NCBI RefSeq assembly: GCF_947495275.1
Contig: NZ_CANLYL010000010.1
Coordinates: forward strand, 62,001 to 126,000
Direction: 5' to 3'
Length of the DNA stretch: 64,000 nt
Source: an uncultured Roseobacter sp.
GTDB lineage: Bacteria; Pseudomonadota; Alphaproteobacteria; Rhodobacterales; Rhodobacteraceae
Below, in pieces: positions 8,173-21,584 of this stretch. A model generated the notes under the pieces. That model saw nothing but the letters and a program-made list of their open reading frames with translations. It was not told the DNA's origin and did no database searches. The translations under genes were made by a program, and so were the position numbers. The stretch's first letter is position 1. Each line of letters begins with the position of its first letter.

Positions 8173-10494
8173 TTAGTCCGCTGTCAGCAGCGGTGGTTTG
8201 TCGCCTGACAGTCGCGGTTTGTCGGGGCCATCGATCTTGAGATCAATTTCTCCGCCTTTGATGCCGACTTTCACAATGCCGCCCTTGGCAAGCTTGCCAA
8301 ACAGCAAATCCTCGGCAAGAGGCTTTTTGATATGCTCTTGAATGACACGGCCAAGGGGACGCGCGCCCATTTTGGAATCATATCCTTTGTCAGCCAACCA
8401 TTCCGCAGCAGGTTTGGTAAGTTCGATTGTTACATTGCGATCCATCAACTGAGCTTCCAATTGCAGTACGAACTTTTCAACCACTTGCAAAATGACTTCC
8501 TTCGGCAGCGGTGCAAAGCTGATGACGGCATCCAGTCGGTTGCGGAATTCCGGCGTAAAGGTGCGTTCGATTGCGGCGGTATCCTCACCCTCGCGACGAT
8601 CACGACCGAAACCGATTGCTTCCTTGGCCTGTTCTGCGGCACCGGCATTTGATGTCATGATCAATACGACATTACGGAAATCAACAGTACGTCCATTGTG
8701 ATCGGTCAGTTTGCCATGATCCATGACCTGCAACAAAATATTGTAGACATCCGGATGCGCTTTTTCCATTTCGTCGAGCAAGAGTACGCAGTGCGGGTGC
8801 TGATCGACGCCATCTGTCAGCATACCGCCCTGATCAAATCCGACATATCCCGGGGGTGCACCAATCAGCCGGCTTACGGCGTGTTTCTCCATGTATTCGG
8901 ACATGTCGAACCGCAACAGCTCGACCCCCAGAGTGTCCGCCAGTTGCTTGGCCACTTCGGTTTTCCCGACGCCAGTTGGCCCCGCAAAGAGATAGTTACC
9001 GATTGGTTTTTCTGGCTCACGCAAACCCGCACGCGCCAATTTGATGGCAGATGAGAGTGCCTCTATCGCCTTATCCTGTCCAAAGACCACACGCTTCAGA
9101 GAGCCCTCGAGATCCTTCAGAACCTCCGCGTCATCCTTGGACACGTTTTTCGGCGGAATGCGGGCAATCTTGGCAACCACATTCTCAATTTCCTTTGTGC
9201 CAATCGTTTTGCGGCGCTTGGCGGCAACCACCAAATGTTGCGCAGCGCCCGCTTCGTCGATCACGTCGATGGCTGAATCGGGGAGTTTCCGGTCATTGAT
9301 ATAGCGAGACGCCAACTCCACCGAGGATTTGATCGCATCTGCCGTATACTTGACTGAGTGATGATCCTCGAAATAGGGCTTCAATCCGCGCAGGATTTTC
9401 ACCGCATCCTCGACAGAGGGTTCATTCACATCGATTTTCTGGAACCGGCGGCTCAGCGCACGGTCCTTTTCAAAATGCTGGCGGAACTCCTTGTAGGTCG
9501 TGGAGCCCATTGTGCGAAGTTTGCCGCCCGCGAGCGCGGGCTTCAAAAGGTTTGACGCATCCATTGCGCCGCCGGATGTGGCACCCGCACCGATCACCGT
9601 GTGAATTTCGTCGATAAACAGAACTGCGTCTTCGTGTTGTTCCAGTTCTGCGACAACTGCTTTTAGACGTTCTTCGAAATCACCGCGATAGCGGGTGCCC
9701 GCCAAGAGCGCGCCCATATCAAGCGAATAGATCGTGGTATTTTCCAAAACCTCTGGTGTCTCGCCGCCAACGATCTTGCGTGCAAGCCCTTCTGCAATGG
9801 CAGTTTTGCCAACACCGGGATCGCCAACCAGCAGCGGGTTATTTTTGCGGCGACGGCACAGCACCTGAATGCATCGCTCGACTTCCGCATCGCGCCCGAT
9901 GAGCGGATCGATATCCCCCTCGCGTGATTTGGCGTTCAAATCCACACAGTATTTTTCGAGCGCACTTTCCTTTTTCTCCCCTTCGGTGACACCTTGGGTC
10001 TCCTCCTCGCTCTCTGGCGCGCCGGACACGGGACGGGGTTCGCCGAAAGCGGGGTCTTTTGCGACGCCATGCGCAATGAAATTAACCGCGTCATACCGCG
10101 TCATATCCTGATCCTGCAGGAAGTAGGCCGCGTTACTTTCCCTTTCGGCAAAGATCGCGACAAGCACGTTCGCGCCCGTCACCTCTGTGCGCCCGGAGGA
10201 TTGCACATGAATGGCCGCGCGCTGAATGACCCGCTGGAAGGCGGCGGTGGGTACCGCTTCTGAGCCGTCAACGTCCGTCACCAGATTGCTGAGATCTTCG
10301 TCGACGAATTCCACAAGTGTCGCGCGCAGATCATCCACATCGACACTGCAGGCTTGCATCACCCGGGTCGCGTCCGGCTCATCAATAAGGGCGAGCAATA
10401 GATGCTCCAAAGTTGCAAACTCATGGCGACGTGCATTGGCCAAGGCCAGCGCAGAATGAATTGCCTGTTCCAGTGTGGTCGAAAATGAAGGCAC
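8173..10494 (-). CDS. clpA: ATP-dependent Clp protease ATP-binding subunit ClpA
   Basis: A 773-residue Hsp100/ClpA unfoldase. Seen: an N-terminal repeat domain beginning [18 protein letters not shown], a first AAA+ module with [15 protein letters not shown] and [14 protein letters not shown], and a second with [30 protein letters not shown] and a C-terminal D2-small domain. ClpA feeds unfolded substrates, including N-end-rule and SsrA-tagged proteins, to ClpP. The start is a GTG at 10494, preceded at 8 bases by AAGGAG (10508-10503); an upstream ATG at 10539 would add 15 residues absent from the family. No clpS gene lies next to it in this window. Confidence 0.95.
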   Translation of the reverse strand: MPSFSTTLEQAIHSALALANARRHEFATLEHLLLALIDEPDATRVMQACSVDVDDLRATLVEFVDEDLSNLVTDVDGSEAVPTAAFQRVIQRAAIHVQSSGRTEVTGANVLVAIFAERESNAAYFLQDQDMTRYDAVNFIAHGVAKDPAFGEPRPVSGAPESEEETQGVTEGEKKESALEKYCVDLNAKSREGDIDPLIGRDAEVERCIQVLCRRRKNNPLLVGDPGVGKTAIAEGLARKIVGGETPEVLENTTIYSLDMGALLAGTRYRGDFEERLKAVVAELEQHEDAVLFIDEIHTVIGAGATSGGAMDASNLLKPALAGGKLRTMGSTTYKEFRQHFEKDRALSRRFQKIDVNEPSVEDAVKILRGLKPYFEDHHSVKYTADAIKSSVELASRYINDRKLPDSAIDVIDEAGAAQHLVVAAKRRKTIGTKEIENVVAKIARIPPKNVSKDDAEVLKDLEGSLKRVVFGQDKAIEALSSAIKLARAGLREPEKPIGNYLFAGPTGVGKTEVAKQLADTLGVELLRFDMSEYMEKHAVSRLIGAPPGYVGFDQGGMLTDGVDQHPHCVLLLDEMEKAHPDVYNILLQVMDHGKLTDHNGRTVDFRNVVLIMTSNAGAAEQAKEAIGFGRDRREGEDTAAIERTFTPEFRNRLDAVISFAPLPKEVILQVVEKFVLQLEAQLMDRNVTIELTKPAAEWLADKGYDSKMGARPLGRVIQEHIKKPLAEDLLFGKLAKGGIVKVGIKGGEIDLKIDGPDKPRLSGDKPPLLTAD

Positions 10495-10576
10495 AATAAG
10501 CGCTCCTTCTGATCGGGGTCGGTGGCGGATCCGATTCAAGCAGATCCTTCAGCCAACCATGGCCTCATAGTGTTAG

Positions 10577-10605
10577 AGTTTGGTTGATCGCAGCCCCTCT
10601 TCAAG
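10577..10605 (-). promoter_or_regulatory. Possible heat-shock (RpoH-type) promoter upstream of clpA
   Basis: On the minus strand CTTGAAG (10605-10599) is close to the RpoH -35 box; CCAAACT (10583-10577) follows after 15 bases but is a poor -10 box. Position, about 85 bases before the clpA GTG, is reasonable. Suggestive only. Confidence 0.25.
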
Positions 10606-10669
10606 TTTTTTCTTTGATTTCGCGGTCACAATTTATGTGAAAGCGACATGAAAGGCTGCAATATAGGCG

Positions 10670-11437
10670 TTAGAAAGCGTCCTTGCGGGCACGGATTTCA
10701 GCGAAAACCTGAACATCGGTGGCATCTGGAAGACCCAGACGGTGGCGAATGTCAGGGTTAGAGGCACGCAGAAACGGATTTGTCGCCATTTCCTGTGCGA
10801 GGGTTGAAGGAACGGTCGGAATACCAGCGGCGCGGGCCGTCGCTATCTCCTTGCTTCTTGATATAAGTTCAGGATTATCGGGATCAATGGTTAACGCAAA
10901 CTTAGCGTTGGACGCGGTGTATTCATGTCCTGAAAATATCTGTGTCCCTTGTGGCAAAGACATTAACTTTGTCAGGCTATCCCACATTTGATCTGCGGCG
11001 CCCTCAAATAGCCGCCCACATCCAAGCGCCATCAGGCTGTCTGCGGTAAAGGCGGCATCCGCGCCGGGGACATAAAACGCGATGTGTCCGCGCGTATGGC
11101 CGGACACATCTAGCACCAAAACCGACTGATCGGCAAAGTCAAAGGTGTCGCCATCGCCGACCCGCCGATTCAGAGGCGGTAAGCGATGGGCGTCGGCGCC
11201 AGCGCCCGTGACCTGCGCAGGGTGATCTTTGAGGACGCGCGCAAGCCCCTGTACGTGATCAGGATGATGATGGGTCAACCAGACTTCATCCAGTCGCCAG
11301 GCCCGTGCGCTGAGGGCATTCAGAATCGGCGCCGCTTCCGGCACGTCCACCAAAGCCGTCCGGCCCGAGGCCCTGTCGTGCACCAAGAAGGCGTAATTGT
11401 CCGACAGGCAGGGGACGGTCACGATCTCAATGGGCAT
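10670..11437 (-). CDS. gloB: Hydroxyacylglutathione hydrolase (glyoxalase II)
   Basis: A 255-residue metallo-beta-lactamase-fold hydrolase. It cleaves S-lactoylglutathione to lactate and glutathione, the second step of methylglyoxal detoxification. Seen: MPIEIVTVPCLSDNYAFLV at the start, the metal-binding THHHPDH motif (55-61), SGHTRGHIAFYV and the later SGHEYTASNAKF that marks GloB, with its C-terminal glutathione-binding region. Of three close ATG codons, 11437 was chosen because it gives a 9-base gap to GAGG and the family's usual first residue. It is divergent from the methyltransferase gene, 62 bases away. Confidence 0.93.
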   Translation of the reverse strand: MPIEIVTVPCLSDNYAFLVHDRASGRTALVDVPEAAPILNALSARAWRLDEVWLTHHHPDHVQGLARVLKDHPAQVTGAGADAHRLPPLNRRVGDGDTFDFADQSVLVLDVSGHTRGHIAFYVPGADAAFTADSLMALGCGRLFEGAADQMWDSLTKLMSLPQGTQIFSGHEYTASNAKFALTIDPDNPELISRSKEIATARAAGIPTVPSTLAQEMATNPFLRASNPDIRHRLGLPDATDVQVFAEIRARKDAF

Positions 11438-11499
11438 GGTCATTTTCCTCATGGTTTGCGAAACTGCCATCAGAGTGACCGATACCGGGACGGGCTGCA

Positions 11500-12234
11500 A
11501 TGCATCTGGACGTGCAGGATTTGCGCAACTTCTATTACCGCTCCGCCCTGGGCCGCGCCGCTCAGGCGAGCTTGCAATCGCGCATGCTTGAGATTTGGCC
11601 GGAAGCCAAGGGGCAAACGGTTGCGGGTTATGGATTTGCCGCACCATTGCTGCGACCGTATCTGAAAGAGGCCCGCCGCGTGATCGCGCTGATGCCGGGG
11701 CCGCAGGGTGTGATGCCCTGGCCCCCCGGGCTTCCGAATGTTTCCGTATTGACCGAAGAGACCCTTTGGCCCCTGGAAACCGGTCATGTGGACAAGCTGG
11801 TCGTTCTGCACGGGTTGGAGACCTCAGAACGCGCCTATGATCTCCTGGAGGAATGCTGGCGGGTGCTTGGGCCGGGGGGGCGCGCATTGTTTATCGTTCC
11901 CAACCGCGCTGGGCTCTGGGCGCGTCGGGACCGCACGCCTTTTGGGTTCGGGCGTCCCTATTCACCATCCCAGTTGGAAACGCAGTTGCGCAAACATCAG
12001 TTTTTGCCCGAATGGCATGCAGGCGCTCTTTATCAGGTGCCATCCTCCAAACGCATTTGGATGAAATCCGGACCGGCCTTTGAAAAATTCGGACGACGGA
12101 TGCCGACGATGATGGCTGGCGGCGCTTTCATGGTGGAGGCGACAAAGCTTGTTTATCCACCCAAGGGAAAGGTTCAGAAGGCGCGCCGCCTCAACCCGTC
12201 AGCGGTTCTGGAGCCGACCGCCAAGCCGATTTAA
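11500..12234 (+). CDS. Class I SAM-dependent methyltransferase, substrate unknown
   Basis: A 244-residue protein with a methyltransferase fold of the type found beside gloB in Rhodobacterales. The glycine-rich AdoMet loop is weak ([15 protein letters not shown]), but the later strand order is recognisable: [33 protein letters not shown] (the post-strand motif about residues 115-135) and a C-terminal cap with [16 protein letters not shown]. The degraded AdoMet motif leaves open that it is a non-catalytic relative. It starts at an ATG 62 bases from the divergent gloB gene. No substrate can be proposed from the sequence or its neighbours. Confidence 0.75.
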   Translation: MHLDVQDLRNFYYRSALGRAAQASLQSRMLEIWPEAKGQTVAGYGFAAPLLRPYLKEARRVIALMPGPQGVMPWPPGLPNVSVLTEETLWPLETGHVDKLVVLHGLETSERAYDLLEECWRVLGPGGRALFIVPNRAGLWARRDRTPFGFGRPYSPSQLETQLRKHQFLPEWHAGALYQVPSSKRIWMKSGPAFEKFGRRMPTMMAGGAFMVEATKLVYPPKGKVQKARRLNPSAVLEPTAKPI

Positions 12235-12550
12235 CGGTTAAGGCCGGATGCGAGCATCTGCTCACTGACTGACATTTTGCTCGATTTTTGCGATTGGGAA
12301 TCGGAATTTGGCCTCGCAAACGCGTCTTTTGTTAATTTTTCTTCGGGGCCAAACCGTCGCACCTTTGCCAAGCTGCTGAAAACATGAGAAAAGAGCATAA
12401 TCCGCACTTCGCGATCTCATGTTGCGGGGTGTGATCCTCTCTGCTACATCACCGCTGATTTCGACGTCTTGAGTAAATTCAAGCCGCGCCAACACTCTCG
12501 GTGACGCGATCTATTCGCATATCCGGGGCCAGAACATCGGAAGGGTGGAC
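12235..12550 (+). other. Non-coding leader and promoter region of the F1-ATPase operon
   Basis: No gene is evident in these 316 bases. The region holds a CATAAT (12396-12401) that could be a -10 box, though no good -35 accompanies it, and a perfect 9-bp inverted repeat AACATGAGA/TCTCATGTT (12381-12389 and 12415-12423) around it. Just before the first gene there is a GGAAGGG ribosome binding site (12539-12545). Confidence 0.5.
12381..12423. repeat. Inverted repeat upstream of atpH
   Basis: AACATGAGA at 12381-12389 and TCTCATGTT at 12415-12423 are perfect inverted copies with a 25-base spacer that includes a candidate -10 box (CATAAT, 12396-12401). It may be an operator or a 5'-leader hairpin of the atp operon. 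Confidence 0.45.
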
Positions 12551-13111
12551 GTGTCAGAACCAGCTTCGATTTCCACGAGCATTGCCGGGCGTTATGCCAC
12601 GGCGGTCTACGAGATTGCCAAGGACGGCAAAGCGGTAAAGGCCCTGGAGGCCGATCTTGAAGCATTGCAATCCGCCTTGGGCGACAGCGACGATTTTCGG
12701 GCCCTGATCCATTCACCGATATATTCCCGCGAGGAGCAAGGCGCTGCAATCTCTGCGATCGCCAAGAAGATGAAGCTGTCGGAGACGTTTTCCAACACGC
12801 TTTCGCTCATGGCGCAGAAGCGTCGCCTCTTTGTGCTTCCACAGCTGGTCACCGCTCTTCGCGATATTATCGCCGCCGAAAAAGGCGAAGTAACCGCGGA
12901 TGTCGTCTCGGCAAAGGCACTGACGAAAACGCAGGCCGACAAACTCGCCAAGACGCTTAAAGCCTCCACAGGTAAAACCGTAACACTCAATGCGACCGTT
13001 GATGAAAGCCTCATCGGCGGTCTTGTTGTCAAAGTTGGTTCGCGCATGATCGACACGTCGATCCGCTCGAAACTGAATTCCCTCCAGAATGCAATGAAAG
13101 AGGTCGGATAA
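12551..13111 (+). CDS. atpH: F1F0 ATP synthase subunit delta
   Basis: A 186-residue delta (OSCP-like) subunit, part of the peripheral stalk linking F1 to F0. The start [22 protein letters not shown] is the conserved first helix, and the C-terminal [23 protein letters not shown] block (about 155-178) is the family signature. GTG at 12551 fits best with GGAAGGG upstream; another GTG at 12545 lies within that ribosome binding site. It heads the operon atpHAGDC and its stop codon abuts the atpA ATG. The F0 genes are not in the window, as is usual in alphaproteobacteria, where they sit elsewhere. Confidence 0.94.
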   Translation: MSEPASISTSIAGRYATAVYEIAKDGKAVKALEADLEALQSALGDSDDFRALIHSPIYSREEQGAAISAIAKKMKLSETFSNTLSLMAQKRRLFVLPQLVTALRDIIAAEKGEVTADVVSAKALTKTQADKLAKTLKASTGKTVTLNATVDESLIGGLVVKVGSRMIDTSIRSKLNSLQNAMKEVG

Positions 13112-14650
<1,539 letters not shown>

Positions 14651-14661
14651 GAGGTAGGCCC

Positions 14662-16981
<2,320 letters not shown>

Positions 16982-16993
16982 GGAGCCGGATTG

Positions 16994-17410
16994 ATGGCAG
17001 ATACGACGCAATTTGACCTGGTTTCGCCCGAGCGGCGGCTTGCCTCTGCGCAGGTCGTATCGGTTCAGATTCCGGGCGCTGACGGGGATATGACCGCAAT
17101 GGCAGGCCACGCGCCGACCATTACAACGCTGCGCCCCGGGCTGCTCACGGCAGAGGGCCCTGACGGGACAACGCAATACGTCGTGACGGGCGGTTTTGCG
17201 GAAATCACCGCGACGGGTGTTTCAGTTCTGGCTGAACGTGCGATGCCGCGTGATGAAGTTTCCGCAGATGTACATGCAGAGCTCGTCAAAGAGGCGGAAG
17301 AAGCGCACGCAAAGGCCAAGGAGGTTTTTGTGAATGAGCCCGGGCCCGTTGACGATGCGGCGAAACTGCTCGCGGACATGGTGGCAGTGGGCGATCACAT
17401 CGGTCTCTGA
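16994..17410 (+). CDS. atpC: F1F0 ATP synthase subunit epsilon
   Basis: A 138-residue epsilon subunit, the small central-stalk protein that couples rotation and can inhibit ATP hydrolysis. Seen: the N-terminal beta sandwich ([29 protein letters not shown]) and [14 protein letters not shown], then a shortened C-terminal helical part ([14 protein letters not shown]). The ATG at 16994 is preceded by AAGGAG (16980-16985); the TTG at 16991 is rejected on spacing. It closes the operon and is followed by a strong terminator 30 bases on. Confidence 0.95.
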   Translation: MADTTQFDLVSPERRLASAQVVSVQIPGADGDMTAMAGHAPTITTLRPGLLTAEGPDGTTQYVVTGGFAEITATGVSVLAERAMPRDEVSADVHAELVKEAEEAHAKAKEVFVNEPGPVDDAAKLLADMVAVGDHIGL

Positions 17411-17439
17411 CGTCGAGCAACCCATTCCAGACAATCAAG

Positions 17440-17467
17440 AAGGCCTCGCCAATCGCGGGGCCTTTTT
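17440..17467 (+). terminator. Rho-independent terminator of the atp operon
   Basis: Ten-bp stem AAGGCCTCGC (17440-17449) with GCGGGGCCTT (17455-17464, one G-T pair), a 5-base loop, and a T-run directly after the stem. It lies 30 bases after the atpC stop codon. Confidence 0.9.
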
Positions 17468-17569
17468 TGATTTGGCGGTCTAGATCGGGGCAAACTGTTC
17501 TTGGCGGGCAAGCCACAGCTTGCGTTGTCAGCTACGTCTCAGATCAGCGTAAGAGCGGGCTGCCAAAGC

Positions 17570-18589
17570 TTACTCGGCTGCGTACATACCATCGTATATC
17601 GGGCTCAACGTGTCTGCTTCAAACAAAGAAGACACAGAAGTACCGCTCCAGATATTCAGTATCGCTTGTGCGAAGACCGGTGCCGTCGGCACGATGCGGA
17701 TGTTTGACGCGGCCTTCACTGGTTCCGTCGCAGCGATGGAATCGGTGATCACCAGTGATTTCATCACTGAACTGGTGACCCGCTCCACGGCCGGCCCGGA
17801 CAGCACGCCGTGGGTGATGTAAGAGTGCACTTCCTTCGCGCCTTTCGCCAGCAAGACCTCGGCTGCTTTGCACAGGGTGCCAGCCGTGTCGCAAATATCG
17901 TCCACAATCAGGCAGGTTTTACCCGTCACATCGCCGATCACTGTCATTTCTGCAACTTCACCGGGCTTTTCTCGGCGTTTATCCACAATGGCGAGCGGAG
18001 AATTGATCCGCTTGGCCAGCTCACGCGCCCGGGCGACACCGCCCACATCCGGTGATACCACCATCAGCTCCCCCATCCGGTCCTTGAAGGTCGTCTTGAT
18101 GTCCAATGCGAAGATCGGGGACGCATAGAGGTTGTCCACAGGGATATCAAAGAAGCCCTGAATCTGTGCGGCGTGCAAATCCATCGTCAGCACCCGTTCA
18201 ATGCCGGTTCCAACCAGCATGTTGGCCACTAGCTTTGCCGTGATCGGCGTGCGCGCCTTGGTACGGCGATCTTGTCGGGCATAGCCGAAGTAAGGCAGTA
18301 CGGCCGTGACACGTGCCGCTGACGATCGCCGCAGGGCGTCTGCCATGATCAGCAATTCCATCAAGTTGTCATTCGCGGGGTTGGAGGTCGACTGAAGGAT
18401 GAACATGTCCTCACCCCGCACGTTCTCGAAAACCTCAACAAAAATTTCGCCGTCGTTAAACCGCTCGACCCTCGCATCGACCAGTTGGGTCTGAATGCCA
18501 CGGTGCATCGACATGCGGCGCGCGATGGCTTTGGCTAGCGGCATATTGGCATTGCCAGAGATCAGCTTGGGTTCTTGGACGTGGGGCAT
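17570..18589 (-). CDS. prs: Ribose-phosphate pyrophosphokinase (PRPP synthetase)
   Basis: A 339-residue class I PRPP synthetase, which transfers pyrophosphate from ATP to ribose 5-phosphate for nucleotide, histidine and tryptophan synthesis. Seen: [47 protein letters not shown] (about 100-121, the ATP-binding flexible loop), [20 protein letters not shown] and the PRPP loop [14 protein letters not shown] (about 232-245). The ATG at 18589 gives the usual family start ([15 protein letters not shown]), slightly longer than E. coli Prs (315). The Shine-Dalgarno signal is weak. Divergent from the isomerase gene downstream. Confidence 0.96.
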   Translation of the reverse strand: MPHVQEPKLISGNANMPLAKAIARRMSMHRGIQTQLVDARVERFNDGEIFVEVFENVRGEDMFILQSTSNPANDNLMELLIMADALRRSSAARVTAVLPYFGYARQDRRTKARTPITAKLVANMLVGTGIERVLTMDLHAAQIQGFFDIPVDNLYASPIFALDIKTTFKDRMGELMVVSPDVGGVARARELAKRINSPLAIVDKRREKPGEVAEMTVIGDVTGKTCLIVDDICDTAGTLCKAAEVLLAKGAKEVHSYITHGVLSGPAVERVTSSVMKSLVITDSIAATEPVKAASNIRIVPTAPVFAQAILNIWSGTSVSSLFEADTLSPIYDGMYAAE

Positions 18590-18703
18590 GGGGGAGGTTT
18601 CCAGGAGCAGCAACAGGGAAATGTGACAGATTCGTGATGTTGACTTCACCTAACACGGCCTTACCAATCGGCAAAGAACCACGCGCCCTCAAGGAGCCCT
18701 AAA

Positions 18704-19303
18704 ATGGCACATATTGATCTCTTTTTTTCTACCATTTCTCCCTATGCCTACCTAGCCGGGAATCGTGTTGAAGAGGTCGCCGCGAAACATGGCGCCACGA
18801 TCACGTACAAACCTCTGGACATCATGGCGCTGTTTTCGCGTACAGGGGGCACGCCCCCCAAGGATCGCCACCCCAACCGTATCGAATACCGTGCGCTGGA
18901 TCTGGTGCGTCAGGCAGCCCTGCTGGAATTACCGCTCAATCTGCAACCGGCCCATTGGCCGACCAACGCGGCTCCCTCATCCTATGCATTTATCGCCGCA
19001 CAGAATGCGGGGGGTGGTGATCTTGGCAAACTGATGTTTGCCATCTGCCGTTCTGTCTGGTCCGACGAGAAGGATATTGCCGAAGACAGTGTTGTGAGGG
19101 GGTGTCTTGAGGAGGCCGGGTTTGACCCATCATTGGCGGACAGCGGATTGCTTGTAGGTGCGGAAACCTATGCCGCCAACCTCGAAGAAGCGGTGGACAA
19201 GGGCGTGTTTGGCTCACCCTTCTATGTGACCGATGCCGGCCAGCGGTTCTGGGGCCAGGATCGCATTGACGACCTGGAGGCTCATCTCGCTGGAAAGGTA
19301 TGA
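18704..19303 (+). CDS. 2-hydroxychromene-2-carboxylate isomerase family protein (DsbA fold)
   Basis: A 199-residue thioredoxin-fold protein of the HCCA isomerase/kappa-class glutathione transferase family. The start HIDLFFSTISPYAYLAGNR carries the S-P-Y-x-Y motif, with a serine near residue 12 where DsbA has a cysteine, and GSPFYVTDAGQRFWGQDRIDDLEAHL near the end is the family's cis-proline region. Family members isomerise a naphthalene-degradation intermediate with glutathione, but many are of unknown substrate. It overlaps the following alpha/beta hydrolase by 4 bases, so the two probably act in one catabolic or detoxifying step. Confidence 0.85.
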   Translation: MAHIDLFFSTISPYAYLAGNRVEEVAAKHGATITYKPLDIMALFSRTGGTPPKDRHPNRIEYRALDLVRQAALLELPLNLQPAHWPTNAAPSSYAFIAAQNAGGGDLGKLMFAICRSVWSDEKDIAEDSVVRGCLEEAGFDPSLADSGLLVGAETYAANLEEAVDKGVFGSPFYVTDAGQRFWGQDRIDDLEAHLAGKV

Positions 19304-20094
19304 CCAAAGAGTTTCGCCCGCATGTTCGTTATTTCGGACATGGCCTCCGTGCCGCGCTGGCCATTCATTGCACCCTCGGGCATTCCGGTGCCTGGCGCGG
19401 CGTTGGCGACGCCTTGGGCGATCGTTTGAGGCTTGTGGCCATTGATTTGCCCGGGCATGGGAAAAGCGCGCGATGGGACGGTGAAAACGACCTGCATCAG
19501 CTTTGTACCGACGCCGCGTTAAGCCAATTGTCCGAGCCGATGGATGTCATCGGGCATTCGTTTGGAGCAACCATCGCCCTTCGCCTGGCCGTTGAGCATC
19601 CGCAGCTTGTGCGCAGCCTCACGCTCATCGAGCCGGTTTTCATTGCCGCAGCGATCGCCGACGCGCCAGAGCGTGTCAAAGCACATGAGGTGGAGGCCGA
19701 ACCTTATTTCACGGCCTTGCAAAGCGGAGACGAGATGCGCGCCGCACGTCTATTCAACCGGTTTTGGGGGGACGGCACGAAATGGGACGATATTCCCTGC
19801 ACAACCCGTCAGTACATGGCCGACCGGATGCATCTGGTGCCGGGGCAGTCACCCGCGATCATCGATGATGAACCCGGATTGCTCGCAAAGGGTGCCCTTG
19901 GCAGGGCGCATATGCCTTGCCTGTTGATCCAGGGGGAGCACACGGCTGACGTGATAGATGCGATTCATCAAAGCCTCGCAGCGCGCCTGCCAAACGCGCG
20001 GCGTGTCACCATTTCAGGGGCCGGGCACATGTCGCCCATTAGCCATCCGGCAGCGGTGGCTGCGGAAATTTCCGAGCTCCTAGAAGTGACTTAG
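19300..20094 (+). CDS. Alpha/beta hydrolase
   Basis: A 264-residue alpha/beta-hydrolase. Seen: the oxyanion region HCTLGHSGAWRGVGDAL, the nucleophile elbow VIGHSFGATIALRLA (serine near residue 84), LIQGEHTADVIDAIHQ carrying the acid position, and GAGHMSPISHP with the catalytic histidine near 248. Substrate unknown. It overlaps the isomerase gene by 4 bases (ATGA) and its stop overlaps the convergent threonine aldolase gene by 15 bases. Confidence 0.85.
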   Translation: MTKEFRPHVRYFGHGLRAALAIHCTLGHSGAWRGVGDALGDRLRLVAIDLPGHGKSARWDGENDLHQLCTDAALSQLSEPMDVIGHSFGATIALRLAVEHPQLVRSLTLIEPVFIAAAIADAPERVKAHEVEAEPYFTALQSGDEMRAARLFNRFWGDGTKWDDIPCTTRQYMADRMHLVPGQSPAIIDDEPGLLAKGALGRAHMPCLLIQGEHTADVIDAIHQSLAARLPNARRVTISGAGHMSPISHPAAVAAEISELLEVT

Positions 20095-21114
20095 AAACTG
20101 GTTTATCTGGTCTGCTGTGATCGACCAGTCGCAGACAAAACGCGCCGCCAGCATTTCATCAGGATCGTCACCTTCCAGAGTGCATCCCCACATATAATAG
20201 ACAGCCCCGGCTTGATGCAGACGTTGATGCAGACGGCGCGGGAAACGCGCAAATATCATATTGGCCTGCGGCGCGTGAAGAAATTCAGCCCCTTTTTCCT
20301 GCAAACCCTTGGCGAGATGGGCGCAATTCTCATTCGCAGCCCTGGCCGTTTGAAGCCAGGTTCCGCCCTCAAGATAACCTGCCATTTGCGCCGACAGATA
20401 GCGATGTTTGGAAAAGAGGTGGGCACCGCGTTTACGCCGCAACTCGAATTCCCAGGCTTTCTCGGGATCGAAGAGAACAACCGCTTCGACGCCAAGACAC
20501 CCATTCTTTGTGCCGCCAAAGCTCACGGCATCGACGCCTGCTTTCCAGGTCATCTCCGCCGCCGAACACCCCAGGGCGACAAGGGCGTTGGCGAACCTCG
20601 CCCCGTCAAGATGCACCGGCAGATCATATGATTTGGCGACCTCGGTCAGCGCGTTCAGTTCTTCCAGCGAATAGAGGCTGCCGCGCTCCGTCACCTGGGT
20701 AATGGAGACGGGTCCGCGTTGCGGCCCATGAACCCCGCGGGTGTTTTCCATCTCAATCCGCGCGCGCAGCGCGTCCGCGGTTATCTTGTCGCCGCCGAGG
20801 ACAAGGCTGAGTTTCGCACCGCTATAGAATTCGGGCGCGTTGCACTCGTCTTCCTGAATATGCGCCACTTCCGAACAAAAGATCGTTTCCCATGGTTTGC
20901 AAAGGCAGGCGAGTGCCAGAACATTCGCCGCCGTTCCGGTCGAGACCAGATAGACGGCGGCTTCGGGCGCCTCAAAGATCTCGCGTATCTTGTCGCGCAC
21001 CTCATCCATGATGGGATCGGCCCCGTAGGGCATCGCGTAGCCGGCATTTGCATCCATCACCCGCTGCATGACCCTCGGGTGTGCGGCTCCTGCATTGTCA
21101 GACGCAAAAAACAT
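20080..21114 (-). CDS. ltaE: Low-specificity threonine aldolase
   Basis: A 344-residue fold-type I PLP enzyme of the threonine aldolase/beta-eliminating lyase family, which cleaves threonine to glycine and acetaldehyde. Seen: FFASDNAGAAHPRVMQ, STGTAANVLALACLC, CNAPEFYSGAKL, PVHLDGARFANALVAL with the cofactor aspartate, and SFGGTKNGCLGVEAVV with the Schiff-base lysine near residue 207. It starts with a one-base overlap (TGATG) on the YcgN gene, and so belongs to the ribF-ycgN-ltaE unit. Confidence 0.9.
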   Translation of the reverse strand: MFFASDNAGAAHPRVMQRVMDANAGYAMPYGADPIMDEVRDKIREIFEAPEAAVYLVSTGTAANVLALACLCKPWETIFCSEVAHIQEDECNAPEFYSGAKLSLVLGGDKITADALRARIEMENTRGVHGPQRGPVSITQVTERGSLYSLEELNALTEVAKSYDLPVHLDGARFANALVALGCSAAEMTWKAGVDAVSFGGTKNGCLGVEAVVLFDPEKAWEFELRRKRGAHLFSKHRYLSAQMAGYLEGGTWLQTARAANENCAHLAKGLQEKGAEFLHAPQANMIFARFPRRLHQRLHQAGAVYYMWGCTLEGDDPDEMLAARFVCDWSITADQINQFLSHF

Positions 21115-21584
21115 CAGGTCGGCTCCTCAATAACATGGTCTTCCCATTCATCTTCCGGGATATCGAATTCGCTTAATGTCCAGCCCTGCACCGAAACGCC
21201 AGCGTCATGAACTGACTGTGACGTGCCGCTGATCAACGGGTGCCAATCGGGCAGGGGGTCGCCCTGCCATAACAACCGATAGGCGCAGGTTTCGGGCATC
21301 CAATAGGCATGGCGGTCCAGATTGTTCGGTTTCAACACGATGCAATCCGGCACGAACTGATGCCGGTTTTCATAATGCGCGCAGCGACAGGTGGAATCGT
21401 CCAGCAGGCGACAGGCGATCCGGGTCAGGGCGACCGCGCCGCTGTCCTCATCTTCCAGTTTGTTGAGGCAACATTTGCCACAGCCGTCACAAAGAGATTC
21501 CCATTCCCTCTGGCTCAGCTTGCCAAGGGGCTTGCGTTCCCAAAACCGATCCGCAAGGCCATTTCGGTCAATTGGGTCAGTCAC
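21114..21584 (-). CDS. YcgN-family cysteine cluster protein (UPF0260)
   Basis: A 156-residue protein of the UPF0260 (YcgN/YkgJ-like) family. Cysteines are spaced CDGCGKCC (about 33-40), CRLL, CRCAH and later PETCAYRL, a pattern suited to binding a metal or iron-sulfur cluster. Conserved aromatic stretches FWERKPLGKLSQREWESLC and PDWHPLISG are typical of the family. No function is established. It overlaps ribF by 4 bases upstream and ltaE by 1 base downstream. Confidence 0.87.
   Translation of the reverse strand: MTDPIDRNGLADRFWERKPLGKLSQREWESLCDGCGKCCLNKLEDEDSGAVALTRIACRLLDDSTCRCAHYENRHQFVPDCIVLKPNNLDRHAYWMPETCAYRLLWQGDPLPDWHPLISGTSQSVHDAGVSVQGWTLSEFDIPEDEWEDHVIEEPT

Noticed and set aside
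10620-10660. TCACA...TGTGA inverted repeat as a Crp/Fnr box
   Set aside because: The arms face the wrong way round for the TGTGA-N6-TCACA consensus, and the spacer is five bases.
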